Position numbers and translations under genes: made by a program. DNA of 64,000 nt from Bradysia coprophila (Eukaryota; Arthropoda; Insecta; Diptera; Sciaridae): positions 10,985,739 through 11,049,738 of the forward strand of contig NC_050735.1 of NCBI RefSeq assembly GCF_014529535.1, given 5' to 3'. Below, piece after piece: positions 27,601 to 38,600 of this stretch (position 1 is the first letter of the stretch; each line of letters opens with the position of its first letter). The notes under the pieces were generated by a model. It worked only from the letters and a program-made list of their open reading frames with translations, ran no database searches and was not told the origin of the DNA.

Positions 27601-30600
27601 CACAACATTTTTCACAAAGAAAGGCTTCCGAAGTTGCATAGGAGTCGAGAAAATGACTATTTTCTCGCCTGCGTTCTGAAACGTCTTTTTTTACAAAACA
27701 GGCGAGAAAATAGTGAATTTCTCACCTCAGCTGAAACTTCGTAAGGCTTTCGTTACGAAAAACGTCATGTTGGGGAAAAAGTAGTGGCCAGAGCGCCGTG
27801 AAATTTCCAACTTTTATCCCCTCGGTGAACAAATAACTATTTTATATTTGCGGTGTGATTTACCTTATTTTCGTCCCTCAATATGCCATGAGTAAATTGC
27901 ATTTAGTTGAAGATTAGTTGAATGGCTTCTAGTGAGAAATAAGGCTCGGAACAGGTCAGGTTCAGGTCAGGTCAGGTCATGAGAAAAAATACCTGATGTA
28001 ATCAGGTCAGGTTCAGGTAATTTCCAAACCTGACCTGACCTAATATGAAAAATACCTGATCTGACCTGATCTGACCTGAATTTGATAAAAGAAAAATTTG
28101 AATATTATGGGCGTTTTCAGCTTAGATCTGAGTCAGGATGTCAGGAAGCATTGTTTTGAAGAGAGTACCAAACGATCTGATTAGCCAATATATTATTGTT
28201 TTCTTCGTGATTTATTGAAGAAATAAGTCGAACATTTTAAACGGTAGAAATCATAAATATAAAAAACAATAATTCAGTATTTTCGGAAGAGGAACAAAAT
28301 TTAAGAGTGCTCACCCCTTGGCAAATTTCTAGTCTACATTTCTGCGCAAAAATATTCGTTTTTTGATAATTTCTCTGAACCAAAATCTTTTTTTGAAAAA
28401 GCACAACCATTAAAGCATCCAAGAATCAGTTACTTTTAAAGGAAAAATTGGTTTGTGGTTGATAAATTATCCCACTTGGCGAAACCTTTGCAAAATGTGT
28501 AAATTACACATTTTTCAAAGGTTTCTCCAAGTGGGATAAGTTATTAACCAGAAACCAACTTTTTTTTAAGGTAACCCATTTTTGCATGCTTTAATAGTTT
28601 TACTTTTTCAAAAAAAGATTTCGCTTCAGAGAAATCATCAAAAAACGAATATTTTTGCGCAGAAATGTAGGCTAGAAATTTGCCAAGGGGTGATCGCTCT
28701 TAAGGTTTTTACAACGATTTGACGCACATAACCGCGTGTTTAGTTTTGTGTGTGAGAGACAACAGCTCCAAACAGTTCAACACAGGCCGATCCGGACTGA
28801 ACCGCGAAAAAATCGGCAAAGAGGGAAATGTTCCAGAATAGGAATTCCAGTAGTCTAAAACATTAATGTCGTTGATCTTCAAGGACAATTTATATGACGC
28901 TTGTCAGGAGAAAACAATAGTTCAATTAAGAGGGCAGACTAGGTGTGAAGTAGGCTATATATTGAAAAATTGGTTTTAAAATTAATGTAGACCATTTAAT
29001 GAAAATCTGTTCCAGCAATTAGATGAGCAATATGTTTATCTATCTCTAAAAAATGAAGAACGATTTACAATAAGCAACAGTTGGAAGAAAACCGATTTCC
29101 AAAATATGAACGTCGCTTAAAGTTAGGATATGCAATATTTTTTTTGGAAATCGGTTTTCTTCCAACTGTTGCTTATTGTAAATCGTTTTTCATTTCTTAG
29201 AGATAGATAAACATATTGCTCATCTAATTGCTGGAACAGATTTTCATTAAATGGTCTACATTAATTTTAAAACCAATTTTTCAATATATAGCCTACTTCA
29301 CACCTAGTCTGCCCTCTTAAACAATAAATCATTTAGGTGGGATGTATTGTAGTAATTGTGTAGACATGCCTCTAAAAAGTACCCGAAATCAACATCAGGC
29401 TCGTGTTTAAAATAGCCTTCATTGCTTGACTGTTTTTCAAAATGTTTTTTTTTTCGTTTTTAATTAATAAATACTTAGCAGAATAGAACTTTTATATAAT
29501 TTTGACATAATTTATAAAATTATCAGAAATGTAAAAAAATTTAAAAAAAATTCAGGTCAGGTCAGGTTTTTTCAGGTCAGGTCGAAACAGGTTAAAGATC
29601 ACTTCAGGTCAGGTCAGGTAATTAAATTTCAGGTCAGGTCAGGTTAACAGATAATTCAGGTCAGGTTTCAGGTTGACCTGACCTGTTCCGAGCCACTTTT
29701 CTCCCATAGGTACAAAATAGAACTTTTTTCACCTGAACTGTCACTTTGTTTATGTTTAAAAAAATGGTAAATTGAGGTAAACAACTAATCGCTCCGCTCT
29801 GGCCACAAATATCGCTCTTGTTAGAATTTATGGATATTTTTAGGATATGATCTTCCCTCGGTAAACAAATAACTCATGCTATGAACTCTGATATGCAAAA
29901 TGTATTCGTGCGTACACGCATTAGAATCATAACCACATACATGCATGTGCGTGTCCCAATTGAATGAAAACGGCTGATACAATTCGATAACTTTCCTACT
30001 GTAGAACAAAGATCAAAATAAACAATACCGCGAAATAAACTAAGAAATTTCGATATGGCAATCGGTTTTTAAGGTCTGCATTCGAGCATTGCGTTTTAAT
30101 AGCACACTGGACAATATTGCCCAATGAATGCCTATGGCACACAACATTTATTTTATTATTCTCATGCACGCACAGTGGCCTTTGATTTGTTTTAGTTGTT
30201 GTACCAATCGTTACACATTAAGAGGCTCCGAGCGTTCAGTTCAGACACAAACCAAAAATTGAAGAAAAAATAGCAATATTTAGGAACATAAATCTGTAAG
30301 ACTAAAGTAGGAAAACACATTCTGATGAGGCGAAATACTTAATTTGGCCTTACTTTACCGAAATGTGGTCTCACATTATCACTTTTTAGAGTTCTATTCA
30401 ATTAATTTTGCTATTTAAATCACCTCTGCAAGAGTGCAGAATTTAAACTTTAGGTACACACTTCTATGCATTTAATTAAAAAATTTACAAACTAGTAACA
30501 CTAATACGTTGTTGCACACATTTTTCACTGAAATTTGGTTCGACATTCTTAAAATTTGAGCATTTACCGTCACTATTAAATTTAAAAACTGTTTATTGCG

Positions 30601-33304
30601 TTAAAATCAGCCATTTTTCAATTTCGACACCGCGTCCTTGTTCACTTCGAAAAATTTCGTGAATGCTTGATGACATATTAAAACTTCGAAACGTGAAAAC
30701 TAACCGAACTTTTAAAAAGAAAAACGGAAAAATAAAAATTTGAAAATGACAACAAAGAAATACATAACATCTCATGTTTCAAACGTACGACGGATGAATG
30801 TGCGGTGATATTAATTTATGCTTCCGAGTTTTCGCTTAAACAACCGTAAAAATTGTTAAAATTTCTAGAAATCCTAATAAAGACAATGAAGACATATGAG
30901 CACGACACAGAAAATTCCTCATTTACAATTTCCGGTCGGCATATAGTTGATCTGAACCATTATATTTGACGAGGTTCAGAGAATGAACTAGCATTCGTCT
31001 ACTTGCAATCAACTATTTTCTTCTTCCCCATTCACTTGCATGAAGGCCATGTTACCGATTCTTCGTTCGTAACTAACATTACTTCAATATTCCGAAGATA
31101 CAGAACTTTATTTTACCTGGAAAACATACTAATTTCAGAGGTGGTGTTATCTAACATGCAGAAAAAATTAAGTTAAAACGAATATACCAAGCCAAACAAA
31201 CAGAGTATAGAGCATAGTTACTCTTCCCTTTCCCATGGATCGCATGAAGCGAGAGTGGACATAAAATGCTGTTTCGACCTCCGGATGCAGTCGCGGTCAG
31301 AGGTTTGCGTGGTCTAACCATCTTCAGTCCATAATTATCCAAAATTGCTAAATTGTTCTTTAGCCTGGATATATTAATCAATCCATGAAGGCCATGTTAA
31401 CAATTTTATTTTAGTCAGTTTGCCCGTTTCTAAAGTAAGGCTCGAAATACCAATTCATTTTCGTAATAATCTAACTACCATTGTTATATAGATTGAACGC
31501 ATTGTAATTAATCTAATAATTTTTTAAATTCCTTTCAATGGCTTATTATTCGAAACTATCCGCGCAAAGTTTTAAACTTCGAAATACATAGATGGAACTA
31601 GGAGCCACAAAACAAATTATCGAATTTTTATTGTCATTAAGGATAACCCATAATATTATTAAGAATAATCACAAGCGTTTCATTCGAATGAAACGAGATG
31701 GCGACATAGTATTTGGTTTGTATCAAAACTGAAGACTCGGAACCTCTTAAATTACTGACCTAATAAACCTACAAAATGCATCGATAATTCTGTCTATAAT
31801 GATGTGAACAAAAGATGAAGAAAAAAATCGAATTAAAACTCACTTTGATTAAAAATGATTAAATTATGACTTCCTCTATCAACAATCCCAGAAGAGCGGA
31901 GTCACGACCAATGAAAGATTCGATATGTTACTTTTTTTTCGTGAGCAGGCGCCTTTAAAGACCCAGTCATCCAGATGTTGTGTATTGTAAAAACAACCAA
32001 AAAAGAAGATACCAACAAGAGCCGAAAGTTACAATTAGAAATTAATGTGTGTGCGTTGAGCAACATTTAATTAAAATGGTTTTTTTTTCGTTGAATACCC
32101 GACACAATAGAAAAGGTTTCTAAGTTTACGCTTAAAAAACGTATTCGTTCACTTGGACTATAGGCCGTTTTTTTTTCGTTACATGAGCAATACGTGACGA
32201 ATAAGTAACGAAACTGCTATCACTATCCTCGCAAAAGTTTGTCTAAGGTCTAAGAATATTAGGAAAGTTTTTAATTGTACTTGTGGGTCTTACTGATTCA
32301 AGATCCGGTCAACCGAACATTCGTTTCTTTATTAAACGAATTTAAATGCACAGCATTCAAAGCATTCAATAGCCAACCTATTCCCGATGAGTCAAGTGTG
32401 TAATCACAGTATGACATTGCACAAATTCTAATACTCATCACGGGAATGCATTTCATCTCGTTGATATTTTATCGAACAGACAGAATACACACATTCAAGA
32501 CACCTTATAACTTCGTAATTAAATTGAAATAAACTTTTTCTTCCTATCACATTCAATTGATCTATCTACACTGTGCTGTACGAATATAGCTTCATCCAAT
32601 TTTTACCATCAATTTATAAGTGCATTGAAGAAAAGATAGAAAAAAACGTGAAGGCATGACGGTGTAGACATCAAAAATTGAAATGTAAAATTTGATTGAA
32701 TATTTTCAGGCCATCACACTGGCAAAAACATGTGAATCAACGTCTGAAATGAGAGAATGTCGATCACCCAGAGATTGGTCATTGTTGGCGCTACAGAATA
32801 CACGAACGGGAAAGTCACACTATCTGGTCATATGCAGATGTCCGGATGATTACATTTTGGGTAAAATAACAAACTTAAAAATTTCACTTTTGTCGGTTGT
32901 TCATTAGCTTTAATCGTTTTTCTGTAGAAGGCCCAATGGCTCACGATCAACCGACATATGCCAGTGTCCCAGGCATTCGAGTATTCGGAATGATGTGCGT
33001 CAAACCGAATTCAGTGTCAACCCGAACGCCAGCGTATCAACCAGCGAAACAGAATCCATACCGTCAACCACCGGCGGCCTATCAACCAACAACGTCTTAT
33101 CAACCGCAAAGTTACCATCAAAATCAATACCAATCAAACTATCAATATTTACATCGAACGGATAACTCCAGAACGACATCACCACGCACAACGTATCATC
33201 GTGATCAAGTTACCATCCAACAGTATGATGATGCTTATGGCCGAACGGCAGATGCTAGCATCGAGGCGAGCAGTGACGTTCCCCAAGTACAAAATAGCAA
33301 TTAA
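605..33304 (+). CDS. Secreted protein with C-terminal six-cysteine module, four exons, very long introns
   Basis: Exons are 605-1276, 19455-19547, 32710-32860 and 32928-33304. All are bounded by GT/AG and phases match, giving 1293 nt, or 430 residues. Residues 1-19 form a signal peptide: hydrophobic IFLLVLIVSV followed by QQYRC. Residues 20-224 (exon 1) are hydrophilic, Lys/Asn-rich and contain N-glycosylation sequons. Exons 2 to 4 encode a compact module with cysteines at about 251, 263, 272, 297, 299 and 329, including an ICRCPDDY segment and a conserved-looking GPMAHDQPTYASVPGIRVFG stretch. The last ~100 residues are low-complexity, rich in Gln, Tyr, Pro and Ser, with repeated YQP. I do not recognise the family by name. 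Six closely spaced cysteines in a secreted protein suggest a disulfide-bonded extracellular domain, and the huge introns suggest complex regulation; both are inferences. Confidence 0.85.
8196..8412. repeat. Foldback dispersed repeat, copy 1 (partner at 59513)
   Basis: Contains tacataactcgggataaaa and, inverted, a degenerate partner (ttttatccctagtcatgta) around a GATCC-type centre. Nearly the same ~200 bp occurs in the opposite orientation at 59513-59715, so this is a mobile inverted-repeat family. An open frame of about 109 codons on the minus strand lies across it and is a by-product of the repeat. Confidence 0.7.
8580..8930. repeat. Dispersed repeat with CGCTCTGGCCGCAAA-like core
   Basis: The core near 8645-8675 (cgcttcgctctggccgcgaa, then tttcgctcttcttggaattt) recurs near 22293 and 29785, in reverse near 27788, and in weaker forms near 43737 and 43945. 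The following part (tttaggcactagatgtg near 8774) recurs near 59415. Element ends are unclear. Confidence 0.55.
10362..10675. mobile_element. Diverged MITE with ~26-bp terminal inverted repeats
   Basis: The left end cagttaatgtcaaccgaatt is matched by the inverted right end aattcagttgacattaactg. Inner parts (ttcagctggtcc, acggttttaccactacca-like) resemble the family at 42998 and 62883, so it is probably an older relative. No target duplication is clear. Confidence 0.65.
12878..13259. mobile_element. hAT-type MITE with 8-bp target site duplication
   Basis: The element starts CAGGGCCTATTTTAAGGAA and ends with the inverse TTCCTTAAAATAGGCCCTG. It is flanked on both sides by TCTCATAT (12870-12877 and 13260-13267). 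An 8-bp duplication and CAGGG termini fit the hAT superfamily. It is 382 bp long with no coding capacity, and its centre is a perfect tandem repeat of 119 bp. The same 14-bp terminus also appears alone near 20836-20849 and 34813. Confidence 0.9.
12985..13222 (+). repeat. Two identical 119-bp tandem units inside the hAT-type MITE
   Basis: The unit starting aagtaatcagttaagctc at 12985 is repeated at 13104, apparently without a mismatch. Identity shows the duplication is recent, or is an assembly duplication, compared with the more diverged repeats nearby. Confidence 0.9.
13365..13652. mobile_element. MITE related to the element at 39100
   Basis: Begins caaagtattaaacactgaag followed by gtaatgcaaa, and ends with the inverted form gatttgcattaccttcagtt. 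The same termini bound the 397-bp element at 39100-39496. This copy is more diverged, and its target duplication is not visible. Confidence 0.65.
15932..17030. mobile_element. 1.1-kb foldback element with ~420-bp arms
   Basis: The left arm (15932-16356) and right arm (about 16606-17030) are inverted copies differing by scattered substitutions and small indels. They are joined by a ~250-bp unique spacer. The ends are cacggtgagcttga and tcaagctcaccgtg. No transposase frame exists. This is a non-autonomous foldback element or an inverted duplication. Confidence 0.85.
17663..17804. mobile_element. 142-bp hAT-type MITE with 8-bp target site duplication
   Basis: The termini CAGTGTTGGACTGGCCC and, inverted, CCAGTCCGGCACTG enclose a GC-richer body with repeated cccgaagggc. 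Both flanks carry GCTGACGA (17655-17662 and 17805-17812). Length, ends and 8-bp duplication fit a hAT-type MITE, a different family from that at 12878. Confidence 0.9.
20418..20470. repeat. Short hairpin around ggccaggtgaagg
   Basis: The 21-base arm ggccaggtgaaggctatttac is inverted as gtaaataccttcacctggcc with a 12-base loop. It could form a stable stem-loop in RNA or DNA. Its role is unknown. Confidence 0.7.
22084..22599. mobile_element. 516-bp element with ~60-bp terminal inverted repeats
   Basis: The left end tattttctccactcaaaag is matched by the inverted right end ctttgagtggagaaaata, and similarity continues inward (cgtctgatgata / catcagacaatacgt). The interior contains the cgctctggccgcaaaatttc core shared with the repeats near 8650 and 29785. 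It probably belongs to a common non-autonomous family. Confidence 0.7.
24868..24970. repeat. 103-bp palindrome centred on gagggctgaagccctc
   Basis: gtgaagtaatttgatatctc is inverted as gagatatcaaattatttcac, and the centre is itself palindromic. The right flank (24975-25060) has another small inverted pair around ttcactagtgagg. This is MITE-like with no clear target duplication. Confidence 0.7.
28301..28702. repeat. 402-bp near-perfect palindrome without spacer
   Basis: Two ~200-bp arms meet at aaaatgtgtaaattacacatttt near 28500, with few mismatches over the full length. It lies inside the TCAGG-ended element. A spacer-free palindrome this long is usually unstable in replication, which suggests a recent origin or tolerance in this genome. 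Confidence 0.85.
28926..29320. repeat. 395-bp foldback with ~175-bp arms and ~45-bp loop
   Basis: The left arm begins ttaagagggcagactaggtg and the right arm ends with its inverse at 29320. The loop around 29110-29140 holds gaacgtcgcttaaagttagg. Arms are almost identical. It is the second hairpin inside the TCAGG-ended element and would give a long double-stranded RNA if transcribed. Confidence 0.85.
32861..32927 (+). other. Intron 3 (67 bp) of the secreted Cys-rich gene
   Basis: A short intron with donor GG|GTAAAA and acceptor TTTTTCTGTAG. It interrupts a codon after its first base (G|AA, Glu306). Its size is typical of the other introns in this window and contrasts with the two giant introns of the same gene. 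Confidence 0.85.
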
Positions 33305-35662
33305 GTGGGAATAATAAATAGATTCGTTCAATCAATTAATTTTTAAACGAATTGAGAGAGAAAATACACGAGATAGAGACTAAAGTGATATTTTTTGTCG
33401 TAAAGAAAGAAAATTTAAGATTTAAGATTTTAATTAAAGAGGTAACCGTCCCAGTTAGCTTTTAGATAATTAATTATTTATTTCTATTTATAAATTCCGA
33501 CACGTAAAATAAAAATAATTTTTTAAAGATTCGAGTGTTTTATGAGAAGTGTTCAATATATCAGGACCGGATGGACAAGGAAATTTCCTTTGCTACCTAT
33601 TCAAATAGTACGCGCCGAATGATAAAAAACGCTGTATTTTAGCCCTTCCACTTTGTTGTACCCTTTTTGAGGGCCTCCAAAAGTTTGTATGAAGTTTTCA
33701 GTTCTGAAACTCCAAGTTTGCTTTGCACCAGGGTTTTTTTCGGGAATTTTATCTTTGAAAAATTCAGAAAATTCCGAAAAAATTTGAATGGATTTAATGT
33801 TCCCAAAATAACTCCTGGCTTGCACTGAAAATGATTAGAATTTACAGTCATAGTGTTACCTCTGACAAAAATTACCGCAGAGACACGTACTATATTCGCT
33901 GTTCAAACCAGCTTGGCCGCTAGAGGATGAAGTTCGAATTTACATTCTTTGCTTTCAAAGAAAGTTAAAAAAAAACATGTCATATTAAGAGTGTGCTCTA
34001 CGCGTCGATTCTACGCCGAGATATTTCGTTTTTTTCATATTCTGGGTATCTAAACCTTTTTCGAAAATAAAAAAAGTGTGCAGGATTTACTTATTTTACC
34101 ATTACACGTCATTTAAAAACGAAATAACTAAACAAATTGACAAATTATTTTTGACACTTTTGAAATACCCTAATACCCTAGGCGGGATATCTCTTGAAGT
34201 TTTTGACCGATTTAAATTTTTTTTGAAGCGTAAAGTGTAGGATTTTGAATTGGCTACAAACTTCCCGAAGAAAGTTTTCGGGGTTTTTTAGTATTACGAT
34301 GGGATCTCAAGGTTTTAAGCAGAAAAAAATTGAACCTTCAACTTCTGCCATTTTTTTCGGCCATTTTGGATTTTTTTATCAACAAAAAATTACTCTAAAA
34401 AAAAACTTTTAACATTTAAGAATATTTTACAGCTTATTCCACATCGATATCTGTTGGGAAATGGGCATGAAAATTCGGTGAAGCCAAAGTGACATAACGG
34501 CCGCTCCAGGCGGAACGAGTGAGCTGCCGGAGTTGCCCCTGATGATTTTGGGATCAGCATTCCATACAGATCATAAAAAAATCATAAGATCAATTTTACC
34601 TCAATTTGCACAATCTTTTGCCTTAGCGGACACACTAAATGTTCCAAATTTGGCCCATTTCAAGTTACTGGCACATTTGAAGCGATATGTATAGTTCACA
34701 AACATGAGATCTGTAAAGTTGCATTGGTTTAATGCATTTAATTATCAATAGAACGTGGAGGTAAAACGTAGGTAGTGCTCTACAGAATTCATTTAATTTT
34801 GACAGCGAGTTGCAGGGCCTATTTTTGAGAAAATATTTTCTCGACATTTCTTCAAAGTGCTCTGCTAGAAATTCGAGAAAGTTTTAAAGTAATTTCGAGA
34901 AAATTGCAGGAAATTGTTTTTGACTAACACACGAGTGATGGTGACAAAACCGTATAAAGCAGGCGAATATAGCACTTTTTCGATGGTTTGTTCAGCTGAC
35001 GTAAGCCTCGAAACAAAAAATGCTTACACAAGAACAAAAGAGAAAGAAATAAAACGAGTCGGATGCGGTACTCTGAGAAATCTTAGCAAAATAACTGACA
35101 TTGACATAATAATTGAATGAAAAGGAACCACTGAAAACCCATTTGTTGGAAAGTAAATCTTGTTGTATACCGATGTTCGCTAGAGATATTTACCCCTATT
35201 TTTAGGATAAACCACTGTTGTATCCAGATTTTTTTAACGATCGATGAAGAGAAAGAAATATTTTGACAAGGCAAGTTATAATAAACTGGTCTTCAGCCCT
35301 CTTGTAACGTAACATGTTGAAAGAGATGAAAATATTTTGATAAGTACCCCAAGGCAAGTTATAATTATCTTGCCTTCGGTTTTGTCGTTTTGATCGCCAG
35401 GCTAACACTTCCTTTATATATTGAAACGCACAGTACAACTAAAGAAGAACAAGATTTTGTAACACCAAGCGATACATTCAACAAAAGAAGTAACACATTT
35501 CATTGTTATACGCTGAGGATGCACTTGTCCTCTTTACATAATTCAAAATAATGTTAGTCTAACACAGAAGACGATAGACTCGTCTCATCTACTGAAACAG
35601 TGATATTTCGTTCTCCCACTCATATTCATGTTAAAAAAAAACGAACAATCAAATCTACTCAC
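33305..35662. other. Convergent intergenic region without a recognisable gene
   Basis: This lies between the 3' end of the Cys-rich gene (+) and the last visible EFL1 exon (-). I searched the minus strand for the C-terminal EFL1 domain, which in the family starts near a Tyr-Ala-Val...His-Gly-Arg-Val motif, and found nothing resembling it. A lone hAT-like terminus (cagggcctatttttga) is at 34813. The remainder is AT-rich with nothing else visible. Confidence 0.6.
33313..33318 (+). promoter_or_regulatory. Poly(A) signal AATAAA after the Cys-rich gene
   Basis: The first AATAAA lies 9 bases past the stop codon. A second candidate in an AAAATAAAAATAA run near 33505-33520 is at a more usual distance. 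Which one is used cannot be told from sequence. Confidence 0.45.
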
Positions 35663-38600
35663 CCAATACATCGGCACTACATACAATGTTACATGCATAC
35701 ATCGGCGTCACTAAACGTTGCGACTGATTCTGGAAAGATTTCCTGCACGCTTCCTTAACAGTTGAAATGATTTGACCTGAAATCGACCAAAGAAAATATT
35801 GAAAGAAATCAGAAAAAAGAAAGGAAAATCTAATTGCACTAACCGGACATAATGCCTGATGTGTCAGCCTCACTCAGAGTCCATTCTTCGACTATAAAGC
35901 AAACACCATGCATCGGTTCCTCGCATATCGGTCCCGACAACGTGGACAGTTGAAAGCCATTCAGAAACGAATTTTCGAAATCATTACGACCGTATGCATC
36001 CGTAACTGATTTCGATTCGTTGAGTGCCGTCCAAAATGGTTTATGAACAAAATCGGTGCAGTTAAGCAGAATATTGTTGCCACACTTCTTCGGACCAATG
36101 CTCCATACGCGATCGATGGAGTCGGATGTTTTCAATTGAACGATGGTCGAGCTTTGGAAGCTTTTCGATAATTTCGTTTTCAAATCATTTAGAGCCAATG
36201 TCATTCGATCGGACAGTGGAATCATTGATGACTTTGATAGTGCTTTCAGTGTATCCGTATTTTCATCTAAAATTCGAACGATTTCCTCATCTAGTGGCAG
36301 AGCTAAGACTTTCAATTTGCATTGCTTGTTTGCGTAATGAATGGTCACTGACTTATCCGCGTTCTCATCTAAAATTAAACGAGAAATTAAAAAGTTTTCA
36401 AATCCATCGTGTCAATTGACTTACCATTCGTAACAATAATTTCGTTGACCATGTCGACCTTAGCATCGGGAACAATAGTCTCCCTGAACGGTATAATGGG
36501 CGACGAAACATTCAATTTCACTTTAGCGTATCTCTGCTCCAAATCAGCAATACAACGTTCCAAATGCACTTCGCCTAGTGTCAGCAGTACATGCTCCCCA
36601 TTTTCCTGCACGATAATTTGCACGCATGCATCGGCCTGATTAAGTAGTTTGAATCCTTTCAGTAATTTTGGCATGTCGAAAGTGTTTTCAGTTTCGACAG
36701 CTACTCGCAGAATGGGTGTGGCCATCATTTGCATTTCAGAAAAGGATGGGCAATAAAAACTGGTCGAGATGGTGGCCGTTTTTAATACATGATTTTGAAG
36801 GCCTCCGATGCCAACAATATTTCCCGCAGGCACTTCATCGAGATCTTCCAAGTCGCGACCCATCAAAAGGAATAAATTTTCAATTGTCACTTCGAACATG
36901 TACGGTGACGACAGGGGATTTGATATGCTGTAATTTGTGGTTATTATTCGAGGATTCAGCGGTGGAATTCACAAGTGTTCTTACTCTAACGATCGTGGAT
37001 CATGTTTGGGCATCAATGCGTATAGCTTTGCACCTTTTCTTAATGTACCACTGTAAACTCTGGCGAATCCAATGAACACGTCGTCTTCGTCGTCACCAAC
37101 GTCCGTTTGTTTAGTGTCGTCGACGGTAAGCTTTTCCTGAAGTTCGGTAGTCACTCCATCAACTGTTTCCTTGAGTGCTTCGGATTTGGCTAATTGTTGT
37201 TCTTGATGTCGTTGTCGGGCTATAGCACGTCTCTTCTCCATCTCTTCGACCGTCAAAGACCTCGGTTTGTTATCGGGCAATGAGTCTTTGCTTACTGGAA
37301 TCATCTGAAATAAATTGTTGTTTAATGGGGAACAAGGTCGCGGACATTCACTCACCTTCGATATGAAAGCGATGACGGTGTCACTATTCTTATCCGATTT
37401 CTGAAATTCCTTTTTCAACGCTTGAGTTTCAGCCGGAAGTGAGGAGAAGTTCTGATTCAACGAACACATCAACCGTTCAGCCTTTTCGTCGGACATGGAA
37501 CCCGGCGCTGGAATTTGTTGGACAACCATTTCTAGAACGGCTTTTTCAATTGGCAACCATTGAGCAAAAATCGCTTGCAATTGAATCCGATGATCGGTGT
37601 GCCGTAGGTCACGTGTGGTCAATTTTATGCCCAGTTTCTCTGTTATCATTGGAATTTTCTCTTTGTCTTTACGTACCAGCAACACGTCGTACAGGCTCCA
37701 TATATTTTCCAAAATGAATTGAACGAACATCGGTTTCTTGGCCTTTTCTTGTGCACCGGGAATGACTCGTTTCTCTTTTGCGTTGTAGTAAAAGTCTCCC
37801 CACAAAGAATCGGTGAGCACATTCACTGGAATGTCCAGTTTCGGTGCATACATTTGAGCAAAATCGGCAACTGTGAATGCCCAATTATCCACTGCTGAAC
37901 AGAAGACCACATTTCCGTTTTCGGGCGCAAAGTACAACGTTGAGTCGTCTGCATCTTCAAGACCGCAGTCATGCTATATGAATGGGTTGATGTAAAATGA
38001 TACAATGGTGAGTGGTATAACAAAACATTTGTCAACCTACCGTATCTGCTGGTGTTTCTTTAGACATAACGTCGGTGGCAAAAAGATTTCCCACAACTGC
38101 ATTGACCTGCTCCAACACCTGTTAATTAAATTATAATGACTTCATCAGTCGTCAAAGTAATCGGGGCATAATGGACCAACCTGCGATATGTAAACATAGG
38201 CATCCAGGGCCGACAATTTTTTCTCGGTGATCAGACGATCGATTTTGTTCAACACCAAAATCGGTTTCAGATTTTCCATGTAAGCGTGTTTCAGACAAAT
38301 CCGTGTCTGCGAACAAACCCCTTCGACCACATCGACCAAAACTATAGCACCGTCACACAGTCGTACCGCTGTTGACACTTCACTGGAGAAATCCACATGC
38401 CCCGGTGAATCGATCAAATTGATCAGAAATTCGTTGCTCTCCTTACGGTCCGTGTAGTGCAAGGATATCGAACTGCTTTTCATTGTAATGCCTCGTTCCT
38501 GTTCATCGCTTCGGCTGTCCATGTACCGCAGCTTGCCAACCATTTTTTGCGATATGATTCCTAGTTTTCATTGTATTAAAGGTGTGAAACGTGGATAATA

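Larger units (their letters stand above)
27935..29703. mobile_element. ~1.75-kb element with TCAGG-rich subterminal repeats and inverted ends
   Basis: The ends are inverted: ggctcggaacaggtcagg near 27943 and cctgacctgttccgagcc to 29694, with weaker matching outward to gagaaa/tttctc. Inside both ends lie clusters of tcaggt repeats in both orientations (27950-28080 and 29552-29690). The body contains two long hairpins (28301 and 28926) and no transposase frame. Subterminal repeat clusters often bind transposase, which would make this a non-autonomous DNA transposon of unassigned superfamily. No target duplication is certain. A ~165-bp relative lies at 55651. Confidence 0.7.
19548..32709 (+). 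other. Intron 2 (about 13.2 kb) of the secreted Cys-rich gene
   Basis: The donor is CAG|GTATCT and the acceptor TATTTTCAG. No supported gene is nested in it. It holds a 516-bp TIR element (22084), a palindrome (24868) and the 1.75-kb element with TCAGG-rich ends (27935). The rest is AT-rich sequence in which I see nothing further. Confidence 0.75.

Noticed and set aside
27950..28085. CRISPR-like array of short repeats
   Set aside because: The genome is eukaryotic, the repeats have no uniform spacers, and they are explained by the transposon ends.
27950..29690. TCAGG-type repeats as an internal telomere tract
   Set aside because: TCAGG is a telomere unit in some beetles, but here the units are irregular, occur in both orientations and sit inside the inverted ends of a mobile element.
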